DNA of 64,000 nucleotides from Actinopolymorpha alba DSM 45243 (GCF_000373925.1 NZ_KB892757.1:102618-166617), one strand, 5' to 3'; positions 1-8,444 are shown, counted from the first letter of the stretch. The notes: a model not told the origin generated them from the letters alone. Program-made: numbers and translations.

Positions 1-38
1 GCCGGCGGGTCATCCCGGCGTAAACCTGACTTTGTCCA

Positions 39-102
39 CGAGATCTCCGGAGTTGATGGTCGCCTTGGTTGACGACCATCAACTGGAGATCTCGCTATTT
101 TT
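39..102. repeat. Long inverted repeat, possible terminator
   Basis: The arms CGAGATCTCC...AGTTGATGGTCG (39-62) and CGACCATCAACT...GGAGATCTCG (73-94) pair with one unpaired base. A T-run (97-101) follows on the plus strand, so it could be a factor-independent terminator for a plus-strand gene left of the window. The minus-strand VOC gene ends just to its right. The GTTGAT part resembles the GTTGATCAAC arms of other intergenic repeats in the window. Confidence 0.6.
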
Positions 103-131
103 CGATCATCGACACACGTCTGAGATAGGTG

Positions 132-521
132 CTAGCCGGCTTGGTGGGCGATCTGGATCAGGTTGCCGCAGGTGTCGTCGAGCACTGCCGTGGTCACCGG
201 CCCCATGTCCGTGGGCTCCTGGGTGAAGCGCACCCCGAGCCCGCGCAGCCGCTCGTACTCCGCCCGTACATCGTCGACGGCGAAGGAAGTGAACGGGATG
301 CCGTCGGCGACCAGCGCCTTCTTGAACGGCTTGACCGCCGGGTGGCCGCTGGGTTCGAGCAGGAGCTCGGTGCCATCCGGATTCTCCGGGGACACCACGG
401 TCAGCCACCGGTCCTCGCCCAGCGGGATGTCGTGTTTCTTCACAAAACCCAACACCTCGGTGTAGAAGTGCAGCGCCTTCTCCTGGTCGTCAACGAGCAC
501 GCTCGCCAGGTTGATTCTCAT
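132..521 (-). CDS. VOC (glyoxalase/bleomycin-resistance) superfamily protein
   Basis: A 129-residue protein of the vicinal oxygen chelate fold, matching small PhnB/glyoxalase-like proteins in length. It opens with MRINLASVLVDDQEKALHFY and continues with a typical ExLGF segment and a C-terminal GNLIQIAHQ strand. The ATG at 521 is preferred over an upstream ATG at 578 because the fold begins right after it and AAAGGGA precedes it. The start lies inside the 3' end of the ArsR gene (32-bp overlap), so the two are probably translationally coupled. These proteins bind a metal and act on small molecules or sequester drugs; the substrate is not predictable here. Confidence 0.85.
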   Translation of the reverse strand: MRINLASVLVDDQEKALHFYTEVLGFVKKHDIPLGEDRWLTVVSPENPDGTELLLEPSGHPAVKPFKKALVADGIPFTSFAVDDVRAEYERLRGLGVRFTQEPTDMGPVTTAVLDDTCGNLIQIAHQAG

Positions 522-852
522 GTCGATCCCTTTTCCTGTCTGTCTCGGCGCCGCTGCCAGGGCGGCCACCCGCGTCATTGTCGGGCTTCTTGAGCCACCG
601 CTTGACGATCGGTTCGAGCGGTGTGGTGTTCATGTAGTGGAACTTGTACCGGCCCTCGCGGTTGGTCTCCACGAGACCCGCGGCCTCCAGAACGGCGAGG
701 TGCTGCGAGATCGCCTGCCGTGACGAGCCAAGCCCGTGCTTGGTCGCCAGTCGCGCGCAGATCTCAAAGAGCGTCTGGCCGTTCCGGTCGGTCAGCTCGT
801 CGAGGATCGTGCGACGCGTCGGATCGGCCAGGGCCTTGAAGACGTCATCCAC
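490..852 (-). CDS. ArsR-family transcriptional regulator
   Basis: A 120-residue winged-helix repressor-like protein. The start MDDVFKALADPTRRTILDEL is the classic ArsR opening, followed by a recognition helix (SSRQAISQHLAVLEAAGLV) and a wing (NREGRYKFHYMNTTPLEPI). No cysteine-based metal site such as CxC is visible, so it is nearer the non-metal ArsR group that pairs with SRPBCC or VOC genes. The tail from about residue 92 is low-complexity and overlaps the VOC gene. The GTG start at 852 coincides with the predicted transcription start, so the mRNA is probably leaderless. It is likely autoregulatory through the palindrome in its promoter. Confidence 0.88.
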   Translation of the reverse strand: MDDVFKALADPTRRTILDELTDRNGQTLFEICARLATKHGLGSSRQAISQHLAVLEAAGLVETNREGRYKFHYMNTTPLEPIVKRWLKKPDNDAGGRPGSGAETDRKRDRHENQPGERAR

Positions 853-858
853 ACACAG

Positions 859-888
859 ACGTTATGCAAGCGGGTACTTGCCTGTCAA
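859..888 (-). promoter_or_regulatory. Promoter with ArsR operator
   Basis: Read on the minus strand: TTGACA (888-883), an 18-bp spacer and TAACGT (864-859), ending about 7 bp before the GTG start. The spacer contains the inverted repeat GCAAG-N6-CTTGC (866-881), a good autoregulatory operator. The match to a sigma70-type promoter and the lack of room for a ribosome-binding site support a leaderless transcript. Confidence 0.65.
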
Positions 889-993
889 CTCGGGCCACTG
901 GGTACCGATTGCGGCTGGCCGCGGCACCCGTTGCGCCGGCCCCAGTCCCACTCCTTTGAAACGGGCGCCGAAGCCAGCTGATCGTGCGGCGGT

Positions 994-2235
994 TTAGAAG
1001 GGCGTGCCGGCTTCTTCTCTCGTGAGCCCTGTGCTGCTTGGGCTCATCCGGTTGGTGAGGTGGTCGGCGACGCTGCGGCGACCGGGTCCCTGTTGGTTGG
1101 GGTTTGCCTGTTGTGGGATTCGGCTACCTGGCAGCGGATCAGGGTCCACGTCGTAGGTGTGCCCGAGCGGGCTTTGTGCTCGCATGGTTCCCGACTCTTG
1201 GCGGGTCCACCACCAGCCGCCCTCATGCTTGGCCCGGTGGTGGCGTTTGCACAGCATCGCCAGGTTGCTCATGATGTCGGCAATCACCTCAGGCGAGACA
1301 GGTCCGAAGTCCTTCAGATCACCGGGCTCGTACCCGGCATCGCCAGCATCCTCGTCAGCCTGACCGCCGGCAGTGCCTTCATCCGTCTGGCCGGCCTGGC
1401 CGGCTGCTTTGAGCCAGGTGTCGAGTGGGGCGACGAGTTCGACCTTGACCGCCATGCCATTGGTGTCCAGATGCCGACCACATAGCAGGTCGAGGAAGAC
1501 GTCGACTTCGATTTCGTCGAGGTAGCGGTCATCCCCACCGGCTTTGAGATGCTCGGTCATCTGCTTGATGAATGCCTTCGCTTGGGCGACTCTCTCCAGC
1601 GGTAGGTCGTGGCCGAAGATGCTCGCGGTCCCGTTGACGCCGGCGCTGAACTTGATGCGGCGTTCGCGTTTGGCTGCCTTCCGGCGTTCTTCGGCACCCA
1701 CCGGATCCAGCGACACCACCTTCGCCTTCAACCGGCGCTCAATCTGCTGACGAGTTAACCCCGGCGCTTTCGACAGGAGCCACTCCTCGGCCTGGCGGGC
1801 AAGCTCGCCTGACAGGCAGCTGGTTTCGGAGGCGATCTCCCGCGCCTTGTTCACATCAATCCGACCCGCCTCAAGAGCGGCACGCGTACCAGGGAGGCGT
1901 GCGGTGAGGTCAAGCGCCAAACACAGCTCACGATCAGCCGAACCCGGCGCCAACGTCAACGCCGCACCGATCTCGACAGAGGCGAACTCGCTGCAGGTAT
2001 CAAGGAGTTCTGGTGGCGCATCTTCGCCGCCCATCGGTGAGCGAGCGACGTACGCCATCGCGTCGTACATGCGGCACGACGCCCACGACACCTGACGCTG
2101 CCAGGCCTGCATCACCACGACCCGCGCGTAGCCGTTCACTGCATTCAAATCGATAGCCGCCAGCGTGGCGGCAAGCTCAGGACCCGGCGCGGCCTCAGCC
2201 AACGCCGACACATCAACATCCCCGTGATCGAACAT
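994..2235 (-). CDS. DUF222 (13E12-type) protein with internally deleted HNH domain
   Basis: A 413-residue protein of the actinobacterial DUF222/13E12 family. The N-terminal DUF222 region is intact to about residue 300 (AREIASETSCLSGELARQAE, then a KRERRIKFSAG linker and a helical segment). The usual C-terminal HNH endonuclease runs from CRxPGC through a DHxxP motif to NLxxLCxRHHxxKH. Here PVSPEVIADIM (about 1285) is joined directly to NLAMLCKRHHRAKHEGGW, so the cysteine-rich part and the DH motif are gone. The frame is kept through the join. The family's role is uncertain; many copies sit near mobile elements. This copy is probably inactive as a nuclease. Confidence 0.8.
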   Translation of the reverse strand: MFDHGDVDVSALAEAAPGPELAATLAAIDLNAVNGYARVVVMQAWQRQVSWASCRMYDAMAYVARSPMGGEDAPPELLDTCSEFASVEIGAALTLAPGSADRELCLALDLTARLPGTRAALEAGRIDVNKAREIASETSCLSGELARQAEEWLLSKAPGLTRQQIERRLKAKVVSLDPVGAEERRKAAKRERRIKFSAGVNGTASIFGHDLPLERVAQAKAFIKQMTEHLKAGGDDRYLDEIEVDVFLDLLCGRHLDTNGMAVKVELVAPLDTWLKAAGQAGQTDEGTAGGQADEDAGDAGYEPGDLKDFGPVSPEVIADIMSNLAMLCKRHHRAKHEGGWWWTRQESGTMRAQSPLGHTYDVDPDPLPGSRIPQQANPNQQGPGRRSVADHLTNRMSPSSTGLTREEAGTPF

Positions 2236-2377
2236 GCATGCGACTCTACCATGAAGCGATCACCTTGCCGAGGCCGACAACCTCTTATCTGTAAGGCGAT
2301 CCGTCAGCAGATCTGAGGTTACATCCGAGCTCCTAGAAGCTGGGCGCTGCCGTGCATCAGAGGCGTCGTCCGTCGGG

Positions 2378-3553
2378 TCAGCGATACGCAGACAGGCCCG
2401 TCAATGCTTCTCCCAGAACCAGAGTGTGGATCTCACTGGTGCCTTCGTACGTGAGGACAGATTCCAGGTTGTTCGCGTGCCGCAGAACGGGATACTCGAG
2501 CGAGATCCCGTTCGCGCCGAGGATGGTCCGCGCCGAACGCGCGATGGCGAGAGCGGCCCGCACGTTGTTGAGTTTGCCGAAGCTCACCTGCTCAGGTCGC
2601 AGGGCGTCGTTGTCCTTCAGGCGCCCGAGGTGAAGAGCGAGAAGGAGCCCCTTGTTGAGTTCCAGCGCCATCTCGACGAGTTTTTCCTGCGTGAGCTGGA
2701 AGGCTCCGATGGGTTTGCCGAACTGCGGGCGTTCCCGGGCGTAGCGTAGGGCGCTCTCGAAACACGTGCGGGCGGCCCCGAGTGCACCCCACACGATGCC
2801 GAAGCGTGCCTCGTTGAGGCAGCTCAGCGGTGCCCGCAGACCTTTGGCTTCGGGGAGTTGGGCGTCAAGCGGTAGTTGACAGTCGCTGAAGATCAGTTCC
2901 GACGTCACCGATGCGCGCAAGGAGAGCTTGCCGTGCAGGTCGCGGGTCGTGAACCCAGGAGTGTCCCGCGGCACACAGAATCCGCTGATGCCGTCGTCAG
3001 TACGCGCCCACACCACCGCGACATCCGCGATACCGCCGTTCGTGATCCACAGCTTCGTACCGTTGAGCACCCAGCCAGAAGCGTTACGCCGGGCCGTCGT
3101 ACGCATGCCGGCGGGGTCGCTGCCATGGTCGGGTTCGGTGAGACCAAAACATCCCACGGCCGAACCCGCCGCCATCGCCGGCAGCCAGCGCTCCTTCTGC
3201 TCAGGCGATCCGTAACGCCACAAGGCATACATTGCCAGCGAGCCCTGGACAGAGACGAAACTGCGCAGGGCGCTGTCGGCCGCTTCCAGCTCCAGGCAGG
3301 CGAGTCCGTAGCTCACGGCGTTCGTTCCCGCGCAGCCGTACCCCGTCAGGTGCATACCAAGCAGACCGAGGTCGCCGAACGCGGGTACGAGCGCGCTCGG
3401 GAACGCCGCCTCCTCAAACCACCGTGCGAGGTGCGGCTCCGCCTTGTCGCGGAGGAACTGTCGTACAGCCTGCTGGATCGCGCGTTCCTCGTCGGTGAGG
3501 AGCGCACTGATGTCGAGGAGGTCAAGTGGATCCAGGGGCCGGCGGCTCGTCAT
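2378..3553 (-). CDS. gcdH: Glutaryl-CoA dehydrogenase-like acyl-CoA dehydrogenase
   Basis: A 391-residue FAD-dependent acyl-CoA dehydrogenase; GCDH enzymes are usually 390-400 residues. LRSFVSVQGSLAMYALWRYG carries the arginine and serine typical of the glutaryl-CoA group, CFGLTEPDHGSDP and LWITNGGIAD form the FAD/substrate core, and LTYEGTSEIHTLVLG contains the catalytic glutamate in YEGT. The ATG at 3553 (GAGGATCGGGG upstream) is chosen because the family begins there; the open frame further upstream crosses a dispersed repeat. GCDH converts glutaryl-CoA to crotonyl-CoA in lysine/tryptophan breakdown, but no partner genes are nearby, so the substrate is inferred from family only. Confidence 0.88.
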   Translation of the reverse strand: MTSRRPLDPLDLLDISALLTDEERAIQQAVRQFLRDKAEPHLARWFEEAAFPSALVPAFGDLGLLGMHLTGYGCAGTNAVSYGLACLELEAADSALRSFVSVQGSLAMYALWRYGSPEQKERWLPAMAAGSAVGCFGLTEPDHGSDPAGMRTTARRNASGWVLNGTKLWITNGGIADVAVVWARTDDGISGFCVPRDTPGFTTRDLHGKLSLRASVTSELIFSDCQLPLDAQLPEAKGLRAPLSCLNEARFGIVWGALGAARTCFESALRYARERPQFGKPIGAFQLTQEKLVEMALELNKGLLLALHLGRLKDNDALRPEQVSFGKLNNVRAALAIARSARTILGANGISLEYPVLRHANNLESVLTYEGTSEIHTLVLGEALTGLSAYR

Positions 3554-3572
3554 GCCCCGATCCTCGTGCACT

Positions 3573-3622
3573 GTGCTGTTCCGGCCCCGCTCGGGCTTCG
3601 CCCGTCCGGGCCCACCCCCACC
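3573..3622 (+). repeat. Palindromic element, copy 1 (5' UTR of gcdH)
   Basis: About 50 bp. The core is CGGGCTTCGCCCG flanked by GGCCCC and CCGGGCC, ending CCCACCCCCACC. It lies 20 bp upstream of the dehydrogenase start and belongs to a ten-copy family in this window. Confidence 0.85.
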
Positions 3623-3724
3623 CCGGTATCGCGGGCGAACGGCACGGGCACCCCGCTTGTCCGTTGCTGACCGCGTGAAGGTGGGTATCCACGCCACGTG
3701 GACATCCAGGGGAGGAGCAAGGTC

Positions 3725-4276
3725 ATGAGCAGGCGCTCGACGGACACGACCAGGGGAACGTACGCAGGCACGCGGGCGGGGTACGCCAGAAAGCGCCTGG
3801 TCGTACTCGTCGCCGTCGCCCTGCTCGGGCTGGTCACGGCCGGCTGCGGCGGCTCGTCCTCGCCGAATGCGGCGGGCACGGCGACCAGGACGGGACACCC
3901 CACCGCGACCCACGACCCGAGCGGCACCGCCACGCCCAGCGCCGCGGTCTGCGCGAAGGCGCGGGAGTTGAAGAAGTCGCTCACCGCTCTCCGCAACATC
4001 AACATCGCCGCCGTGGGCGCCGAGGGTGTGCGGCGCGCCATCTCCAAGGTGACGTCGGACCTGTCCGCTCTGAAGACCGTAGCCGCCGCGGAGTGGAAGA
4101 CCCAGATCGCGGAGCTGTCCAGCGCACTCTCCGCCCTAGGAACGGCGATCGGTCATGCGGAAGGTACGGCAACGTCCTCACCCACGGTGGAGGGCATCGC
4201 GGCCGCCGCCCAGCGGGTGGCGACCGCCGCGCATTCGCTGGTGACGACGCTCTCCGCGCACTGTCCCGGCATGTGA
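3725..4276 (+). CDS. Small secreted lipoprotein, unknown function
   Basis: A 183-residue predicted lipoprotein. A basic N-terminus (about residues 1-25) precedes a hydrophobic stretch LVVLVAVALLGLV and a lipobox TAGC, then a Ser/Thr/Pro-rich linker. The remainder is alanine-rich and helical, with one conserved-looking Cys near each end (AAVCAKARELKK and LSAHCPGM) that could form a disulfide. The ATG at 3725 has GGGGAGGAG upstream. It is divergent from the dehydrogenase. I do not recognise a specific family; this pattern is common among actinobacterial cell-envelope lipoproteins. Confidence 0.75.
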   Translation: MSRRSTDTTRGTYAGTRAGYARKRLVVLVAVALLGLVTAGCGGSSSPNAAGTATRTGHPTATHDPSGTATPSAAVCAKARELKKSLTALRNINIAAVGAEGVRRAISKVTSDLSALKTVAAAEWKTQIAELSSALSALGTAIGHAEGTATSSPTVEGIAAAAQRVATAAHSLVTTLSAHCPGM

Positions 4277-4331
4277 CGGCAGAGCCGGGGCGTACGACGG
4301 TCCACGGCCCGAGAAGTCCGGCCGCCGTCCG

Positions 4332-4730
4332 CTAGCTCGCCGGCGGTGGTCCGAGCAGGCGCTGGAGAATGCCCGGGTCACCTGGCCAGGCTTCGAGGAG
4401 TACGTCGCGTGGAACCGTCCGCGCGGCGTACCTCAGCGCCAGCGCCACCACGACCACGTCGTCCAGCGGCCCGATGACGGGAAGGAACTCCGGTATGAGG
4501 TCGATCGGCGACAGCAGCCAGAGCCCGGCGATCGCGATGGCGACCTTGGCCCGGCGTGGCACCCGTGGATCGCGCCGGAGCAGCCGCACTGTGGTGACGC
4601 AGTCGGGGATGAAGCGCACGAGGTCGCGCAGCGGACCCGGCGGCAGCCGGCGAGCGAGGAGGATCAGGACACCCCAGCTCGCCACCATGAGGAGTACGGC
4701 GATCAGCAGCGCACGCAGCCATCCGGTCAC
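4332..4730 (-). CDS. YkvA/DUF1232 family membrane protein
   Basis: A 132-residue protein with an N-terminal membrane segment (LLIAVLLMVASWGVLILLA) and the DUF1232 signature SPIDLIPEFLPVIGPLDDV at about residues 75-93, followed by a second hydrophobic helix. The GTG start overlaps the stop of the upstream ChrB-like gene (GTGA), so the two are translationally coupled. The function of YkvA proteins is not established. Confidence 0.88.
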   Translation of the reverse strand: MTGWLRALLIAVLLMVASWGVLILLARRLPPGPLRDLVRFIPDCVTTVRLLRRDPRVPRRAKVAIAIAGLWLLSPIDLIPEFLPVIGPLDDVVVVALALRYAARTVPRDVLLEAWPGDPGILQRLLGPPPAS

Positions 4731-5284
4731 GGGCGTTCCTCTCGCTGCGATTCGGGGAAGCCGTGTGCGGCCTGATAGACCCGGTTGGCGTACGCCTCGA
4801 GGCGTTCGGCGCAGTCCTTGAGCCGCTGCTCGGCGCTGATCGCCGAGGGGAGAGCCAGGACGTCGCGCACCTTGAGGTCGCGAAACCAGCGGCGGAGCCG
4901 CTCGAGGCTCTGCTCCTCCTCCTCGAGCTCAGCCAGGGTGAGCTTGCCGAGGCGCTCCTCCTTGGCAAGCTCCGCCTCGAACTTCGCGCAGTCGGACACG
5001 AACTCTGCCCACTCCGCCTCGCGGGCGTCGGTGTAGGCCGCGACGAGGGCGGCGCCGCTCGGCTCGTCCCGACCGGTGACATCGAGCGCGAGGAGCTCGC
5101 CACCACCGCGCTCCGCCAGCGCTCGGGCCCGCTCGACCACGGGAAGGAACGCCGGGGTCGCGGGCAGCGCCCAGACTCCCGGGGCCAGGGACACAGCGCC
5201 CGCCCGGCGCAGCTCGCGCCAGACGGCCACGCGGTGCCGGGATGGTTCGGCGGCGAGCCGGACCACGATCACCACCCACCTCAT
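4727..5284 (-). CDS. ChrB N-terminal domain protein
   Basis: A 185-residue protein. The start MRWVVIVVRLAAEPSRHRVA and the following WRELRRAGAVSLAPGVWALP match the N-terminal domain of chromate-resistance protein ChrB. The C-terminal half is a charged helix (coiled-coil-like, residues about 95-175). The ChrB C-terminal domain and a ChrA transporter are absent, so chromate resistance should not be assumed. First gene of a two-gene operon with the YkvA-like gene (4-bp overlap). Confidence 0.82.
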   Translation of the reverse strand: MRWVVIVVRLAAEPSRHRVAVWRELRRAGAVSLAPGVWALPATPAFLPVVERARALAERGGGELLALDVTGRDEPSGAALVAAYTDAREAEWAEFVSDCAKFEAELAKEERLGKLTLAELEEEEQSLERLRRWFRDLKVRDVLALPSAISAEQRLKDCAERLEAYANRVYQAAHGFPESQREERP

Positions 5285-5373
5285 GGACTGCTCCTTGATC
5301 CGTCGTTACTCGCCCGAGTGTAACCGGTGTTACTCCCAGGGTGGCATGCTAGGGAAGGAGGTGGACCCCGGCG

Positions 5374-5422
5374 GGTGGGGGTGGGCCCGGCGGGCGCAGC
5401 CCGTGCGGGGCCGGAACCACAC
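5374..5422 (-). repeat. Palindromic element, copy 2a
   Basis: Reverse-orientation copy (GGTGGGGGTGGGCCCGG ... CCGGAACCACAC). It is followed immediately by a second copy, forming a tandem pair just upstream of the DedA-PAP2 gene. An open reading frame continues through both copies into the gene. Confidence 0.85.
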
Positions 5423-5468
5423 TGGGGGTGGGCCTGGCGGGCGCAGCCCGTGCGGGGCCCGAACCACC
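5423..5468 (-). repeat. Palindromic element, copy 2b
   Basis: Second unit of the tandem pair, with a few substitutions relative to copy 2a (GGGCCTGG for GGGCCCGG, GGCCCG for GGCCGG). It ends 24 bp before the DedA-PAP2 ATG, so it forms the gene's 5' UTR. Confidence 0.82.
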
Positions 5469-5491
5469 CTGCGGAAAGGCGGTGCGAGCCG

Positions 5492-6928
5492 ATGGGCGGT
5501 CTTGATCAGTGGCTGTCGACCGTGCCGGGCTGGGTCGTGCTGCTGGTCGCGTTCGCCTTCGTGTTCGCCGAGTCGGCCCTTTTCGCCGGCTTCGTCATCC
5601 CGGGCGAGACCGTCCTCCTGCTCGGCGGGGTGCTCGCCGGACTCGGGCACGTCAACGTCGTCGCGGTGGCGCTGTGCGGGATCGTCGGTGCCATTCTCGG
5701 CGACTCCGTGGGCTTCGAGATCGGCCGGCATCTGGGCCCGCGTCTCCGCACCGGCCGGCTGGGCCGGATCGTCAAGCCCACCCACTGGGAGCGGGCCGAC
5801 GCGCTTGTCGCCCGTTACGGCGGCCGGTCGGTGTTCCTCGGGCGCTGGGTCAGCTTCGGCCGCGCGTTGGTGCCGGCGCTCGTCGGGGCCACCCGGATGC
5901 GCTACCCGAGGTTCCTCTTCTGGAACGCGCTCGGCGGAGCGACCTGGGCCGTCACCGTCACCGCGATCGGATACTTCGCGGGCGGGTCGTGGCGGCAGGT
6001 CGAGAAGATCTTCGGGCGCGCCATCCTGCTCGTCGCCCTCGCCCTGATCATCGTGGCGCTGGTCGTCGTCGGGGCGCGCTGGATCGCGCACCATCCCGAC
6101 CGGGTGCGTTCATGGGGCCAGCGGGTCGCCGACCGTCCCTTCGTACGCCGCTGGCGGATGCGGTACGCCCGGCAACTCGGCTGGCTCGGACGGCGCTTCC
6201 GGCCGGGTTCCGCGCTCGGCCTCGAACTGACCGCGGGGCTCGTCCTGATCGTGCTGCTCGGGTGGGCGTTCGGGGCGGTCGTCCGCGACGTCGTCGTGGG
6301 TACGAAGGCCGAGCGGTTCGACGGGCCGGTTCTCGCCTGGCTGGCCGCCCACCGTGACCCGGAGCTGACCCAGCTGACGACCGTGGCGGCCGCCATCACG
6401 GGTACGTGGGGCGCGGTGGTGGTCGCCGTTGTCGGCGCCGGTCTGCTCGCCTGGCGGTGGCGGCGGTGGACGCCGCTCATCCTCACCGGCACGGCCTGGG
6501 GCGGTGCGTTGCTCGCGGCGCTCGCGGTGGCCGCCACGGTCGGCCGGACCGGGCCGCCGGCCGCGCAGGCGGCGATCCACCTGACTACCAGCACCGCGTC
6601 GTTCCCGGCCGTCGAGATCGCGGCGACGACCGCGGTGGTGGGCATGCTCGCCGCGTTGGTGAGCCTTCGCAGCCGGCGATGGTCGGTCGGCGTCACCTGC
6701 TGGGCCGCTGGCCTCCTGTGGGCCGGTGCGGCCGGGGCCGCGGCGCTGTACCTGGGCACGCACTGGATGACAGACGTGCTGGCCGGCTACGCGCTGGGCG
6801 CGGTCTGGGACGTGATCCTGCTGACGGCGTGGATGACCTTCGCTGGTCATCCGGCCGTCACTGGTCACGGCGCGCGTCAGGCGCGGGTTGCTCCTGAGGC
6901 TCCCGGCTATCGCCGAAGGCGTGGGTGA
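5492..6928 (+). CDS. DedA / PAP2 fusion membrane protein
   Basis: A 478-residue polytopic membrane protein. Residues 1-200 are a DedA (SNARE-associated) domain: FAESALFAGFVIPGE and GRWVSFGRALVPALVGATRM carry the family arginines. Residues about 240-460 resemble a PAP2 phosphatase, but the central PSGH motif reads FPAVE at the expected place, and the last motif keeps H and D (GTHWMTDVLAG) while the preceding arginine is gone. DedA proteins act in lipid carrier transport and PAP2 enzymes dephosphorylate lipid phosphates, so a fused undecaprenyl-phosphate role is a reasonable inference, but phosphatase activity is doubtful. The ATG at 5492 (GCGGAAAGGCGG upstream) is chosen because the DedA domain begins there. 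Confidence 0.85.
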   Translation: MGGLDQWLSTVPGWVVLLVAFAFVFAESALFAGFVIPGETVLLLGGVLAGLGHVNVVAVALCGIVGAILGDSVGFEIGRHLGPRLRTGRLGRIVKPTHWERADALVARYGGRSVFLGRWVSFGRALVPALVGATRMRYPRFLFWNALGGATWAVTVTAIGYFAGGSWRQVEKIFGRAILLVALALIIVALVVVGARWIAHHPDRVRSWGQRVADRPFVRRWRMRYARQLGWLGRRFRPGSALGLELTAGLVLIVLLGWAFGAVVRDVVVGTKAERFDGPVLAWLAAHRDPELTQLTTVAAAITGTWGAVVVAVVGAGLLAWRWRRWTPLILTGTAWGGALLAALAVAATVGRTGPPAAQAAIHLTTSTASFPAVEIAATTAVVGMLAALVSLRSRRWSVGVTCWAAGLLWAGAAGAAALYLGTHWMTDVLAGYALGAVWDVILLTAWMTFAGHPAVTGHGARQARVAPEAPGYRRRRG

Positions 6929-7769
6929 AGCTGTTCAGTGCGGCCGTCACCTCGCTGGGGATCACCCAGAAGGTGTTCCCCTGCCCCTGGGCGATCTGCG
7001 GAAGGACCTGGAGGTACTGATAGGCGAGCAGTTTGGGATCGGGGTCGTTGCGGTGGATGGCCGCGAAGACCGTGTCGACCGCCTTCGCCTGGCCTTCGGC
7101 CCGCAGGACCGCGGCCTGCTTCTCACCTTCGGCGGTGAGGATCGCGCCGCGCTTCTCACCCTCGGCGGTGAGGATTCGCGACTGCCGTATACCTTCGGCG
7201 GTGAGGATCGTCGCGCGCTTCTCCCGGTCGGCCCGCATCTGGCGTTCCATTGACTCCTTCACCGACGGCGGTGGGTCGATGGCCTTCAGCTCCACCCGGT
7301 TGACCCGGATTCCCCATTTGCCGGAGGCTTCGTCGAGGACACCGCGCAGGGTGCTGTTGATGTGTTCCCGTGAGGTCAGGGTCTTTTCCAGGTCGATGCC
7401 ACCGATCACGTTCCGCAGGGTGGTGACGGTGAGCTGCTCGATGGCCTGGATGTAGTTGGCGATCTCGTACGCCGCCGCGCGGGGATCGGTCACCTGGAAA
7501 TAGAGCACGGTGTCGATGTGCACCACCAGGTTGTCCTCGGTGATGACGGGGCGGGGTTCGAACGACACCACCTGTTCCCGTAGGTCGATCAACGGGCGTA
7601 CCCGATCGATGAACGGGATCACGATGTTCAGACCTGGCCCGAGGGTGCGGTAGTAGCGGCCCAGGCGTTCGACGTTACCGGCGCGTGCCTGCGGGACGAT
7701 CCGGACGGTCTTCAGACCGACGATGATCACGACGAGCGCGAGTACGAGCCACGCGATCAATTCGCCCAT
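6858..7769 (-). CDS. SPFH/stomatin-type membrane protease-associated protein
   Basis: A 303-residue slipin/QmcA-like protein: one N-terminal membrane anchor (LIAWLVLALVVIIVGL), then the SPFH core (RAGNVERLGRYYRTLGPGLN, DLREQVVSFEPRPVITEDN), a coiled coil rich in ILTAEG repeats (about residues 180-220) and a C-terminal oligomerisation region. The ATG at 7769 starts the anchor and overlaps the NfeD gene by 13 bp. NfeD and SPFH proteins form membrane microdomain scaffolds, and the pair is a standard two-gene operon. The 3' end overlaps the convergent DedA-PAP2 gene by 71 bp. Confidence 0.93.
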   Translation of the reverse strand: MGELIAWLVLALVVIIVGLKTVRIVPQARAGNVERLGRYYRTLGPGLNIVIPFIDRVRPLIDLREQVVSFEPRPVITEDNLVVHIDTVLYFQVTDPRAAAYEIANYIQAIEQLTVTTLRNVIGGIDLEKTLTSREHINSTLRGVLDEASGKWGIRVNRVELKAIDPPPSVKESMERQMRADREKRATILTAEGIRQSRILTAEGEKRGAILTAEGEKQAAVLRAEGQAKAVDTVFAAIHRNDPDPKLLAYQYLQVLPQIAQGQGNTFWVIPSEVTAALNSFTHAFGDSREPQEQPAPDARRDQ

Positions 7770-8203
7770 GGCTCCTCCTGAGGATGCACGAGTGCTGTGG
7801 CCCCCTCGATCGCGAAGACGTCGACCGTTGCGCCGGCAGGGATCACGAGCGAGGAGTCGTAGGGGCGGGCGGTCCATTCCTCGCCGCCGATCCGGACCCG
7901 CCCGGTGTGCCGTGAGACTTCGGAGAGGACCAGCGCCTCGCGCCCGACGAGTGCGGCCGTGCCGGACCGCATCACCGGGACCTTCCGCAGTGCGTGTTGG
8001 GCGAGGGGACGCACGAAGACAATGAGGAGTACCGCGCTCACCGCAAAGGCCACGAACTGGAACGCCGCTCCCAAACCAAGGGCGGCCACCAGCATCGCGA
8101 CGATCGCCGCCGCGGAAACCAGAGCAAGGTAGAGGGTAAGGCTCAGCAGCTCGGCGATTCCGAGCGCCATCGCCACGATCAACCAGACGACCCACGCATC
8201 CAT
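7757..8203 (-). CDS. NfeD-like membrane protein
   Basis: A 148-residue short-form NfeD protein. Three to four hydrophobic helices occupy residues 1-68 and a C-terminal OB-fold domain follows (SGTAALVGREALVLSEV, then GRVRIGGEEWTARP, ending VDVFAIEGATALVHP). The long-form serine protease domain is absent, as in most such partners of SPFH proteins. It overlaps and precedes the SPFH gene, so the two are co-translated and probably form a complex. Confidence 0.92.
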   Translation of the reverse strand: MDAWVVWLIVAMALGIAELLSLTLYLALVSAAAIVAMLVAALGLGAAFQFVAFAVSAVLLIVFVRPLAQHALRKVPVMRSGTAALVGREALVLSEVSRHTGRVRIGGEEWTARPYDSSLVIPAGATVDVFAIEGATALVHPQEEPWAN

Positions 8204-8444
8204 AACTCACCTGCTCATAGGTCGTGCCCAGGCCCACTTATGACCGTAGCTCTGATCGCTTCGAGTAGGAGCAAGAACAGGCTGCGGAAATCCCGGCGGA
8301 AAGGCGCCCAGTCGGTGGGGGAGTGGGACTTTGGTCCCCAGAAGGGCGTCCATTGGGCGAAAGCACCACCTACTTCGCTGCGCCAAGCGTCCGCGGCGTG
8401 AATGACTGGCAGGCAGAAAAACTGACCGACACCGGGAGGTCGCC

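Noticed and set aside
4727-5284. A chromate-resistance operon
   Set aside because: Only the ChrB N-terminal domain is present; neither ChrA nor the ChrB C-terminal domain is encoded.
5902-6759. A 285-codon minus-strand frame opposite the DedA-PAP2 gene
   Set aside because: Ala/Arg/Thr-rich shadow with no ribosome site and no domain.
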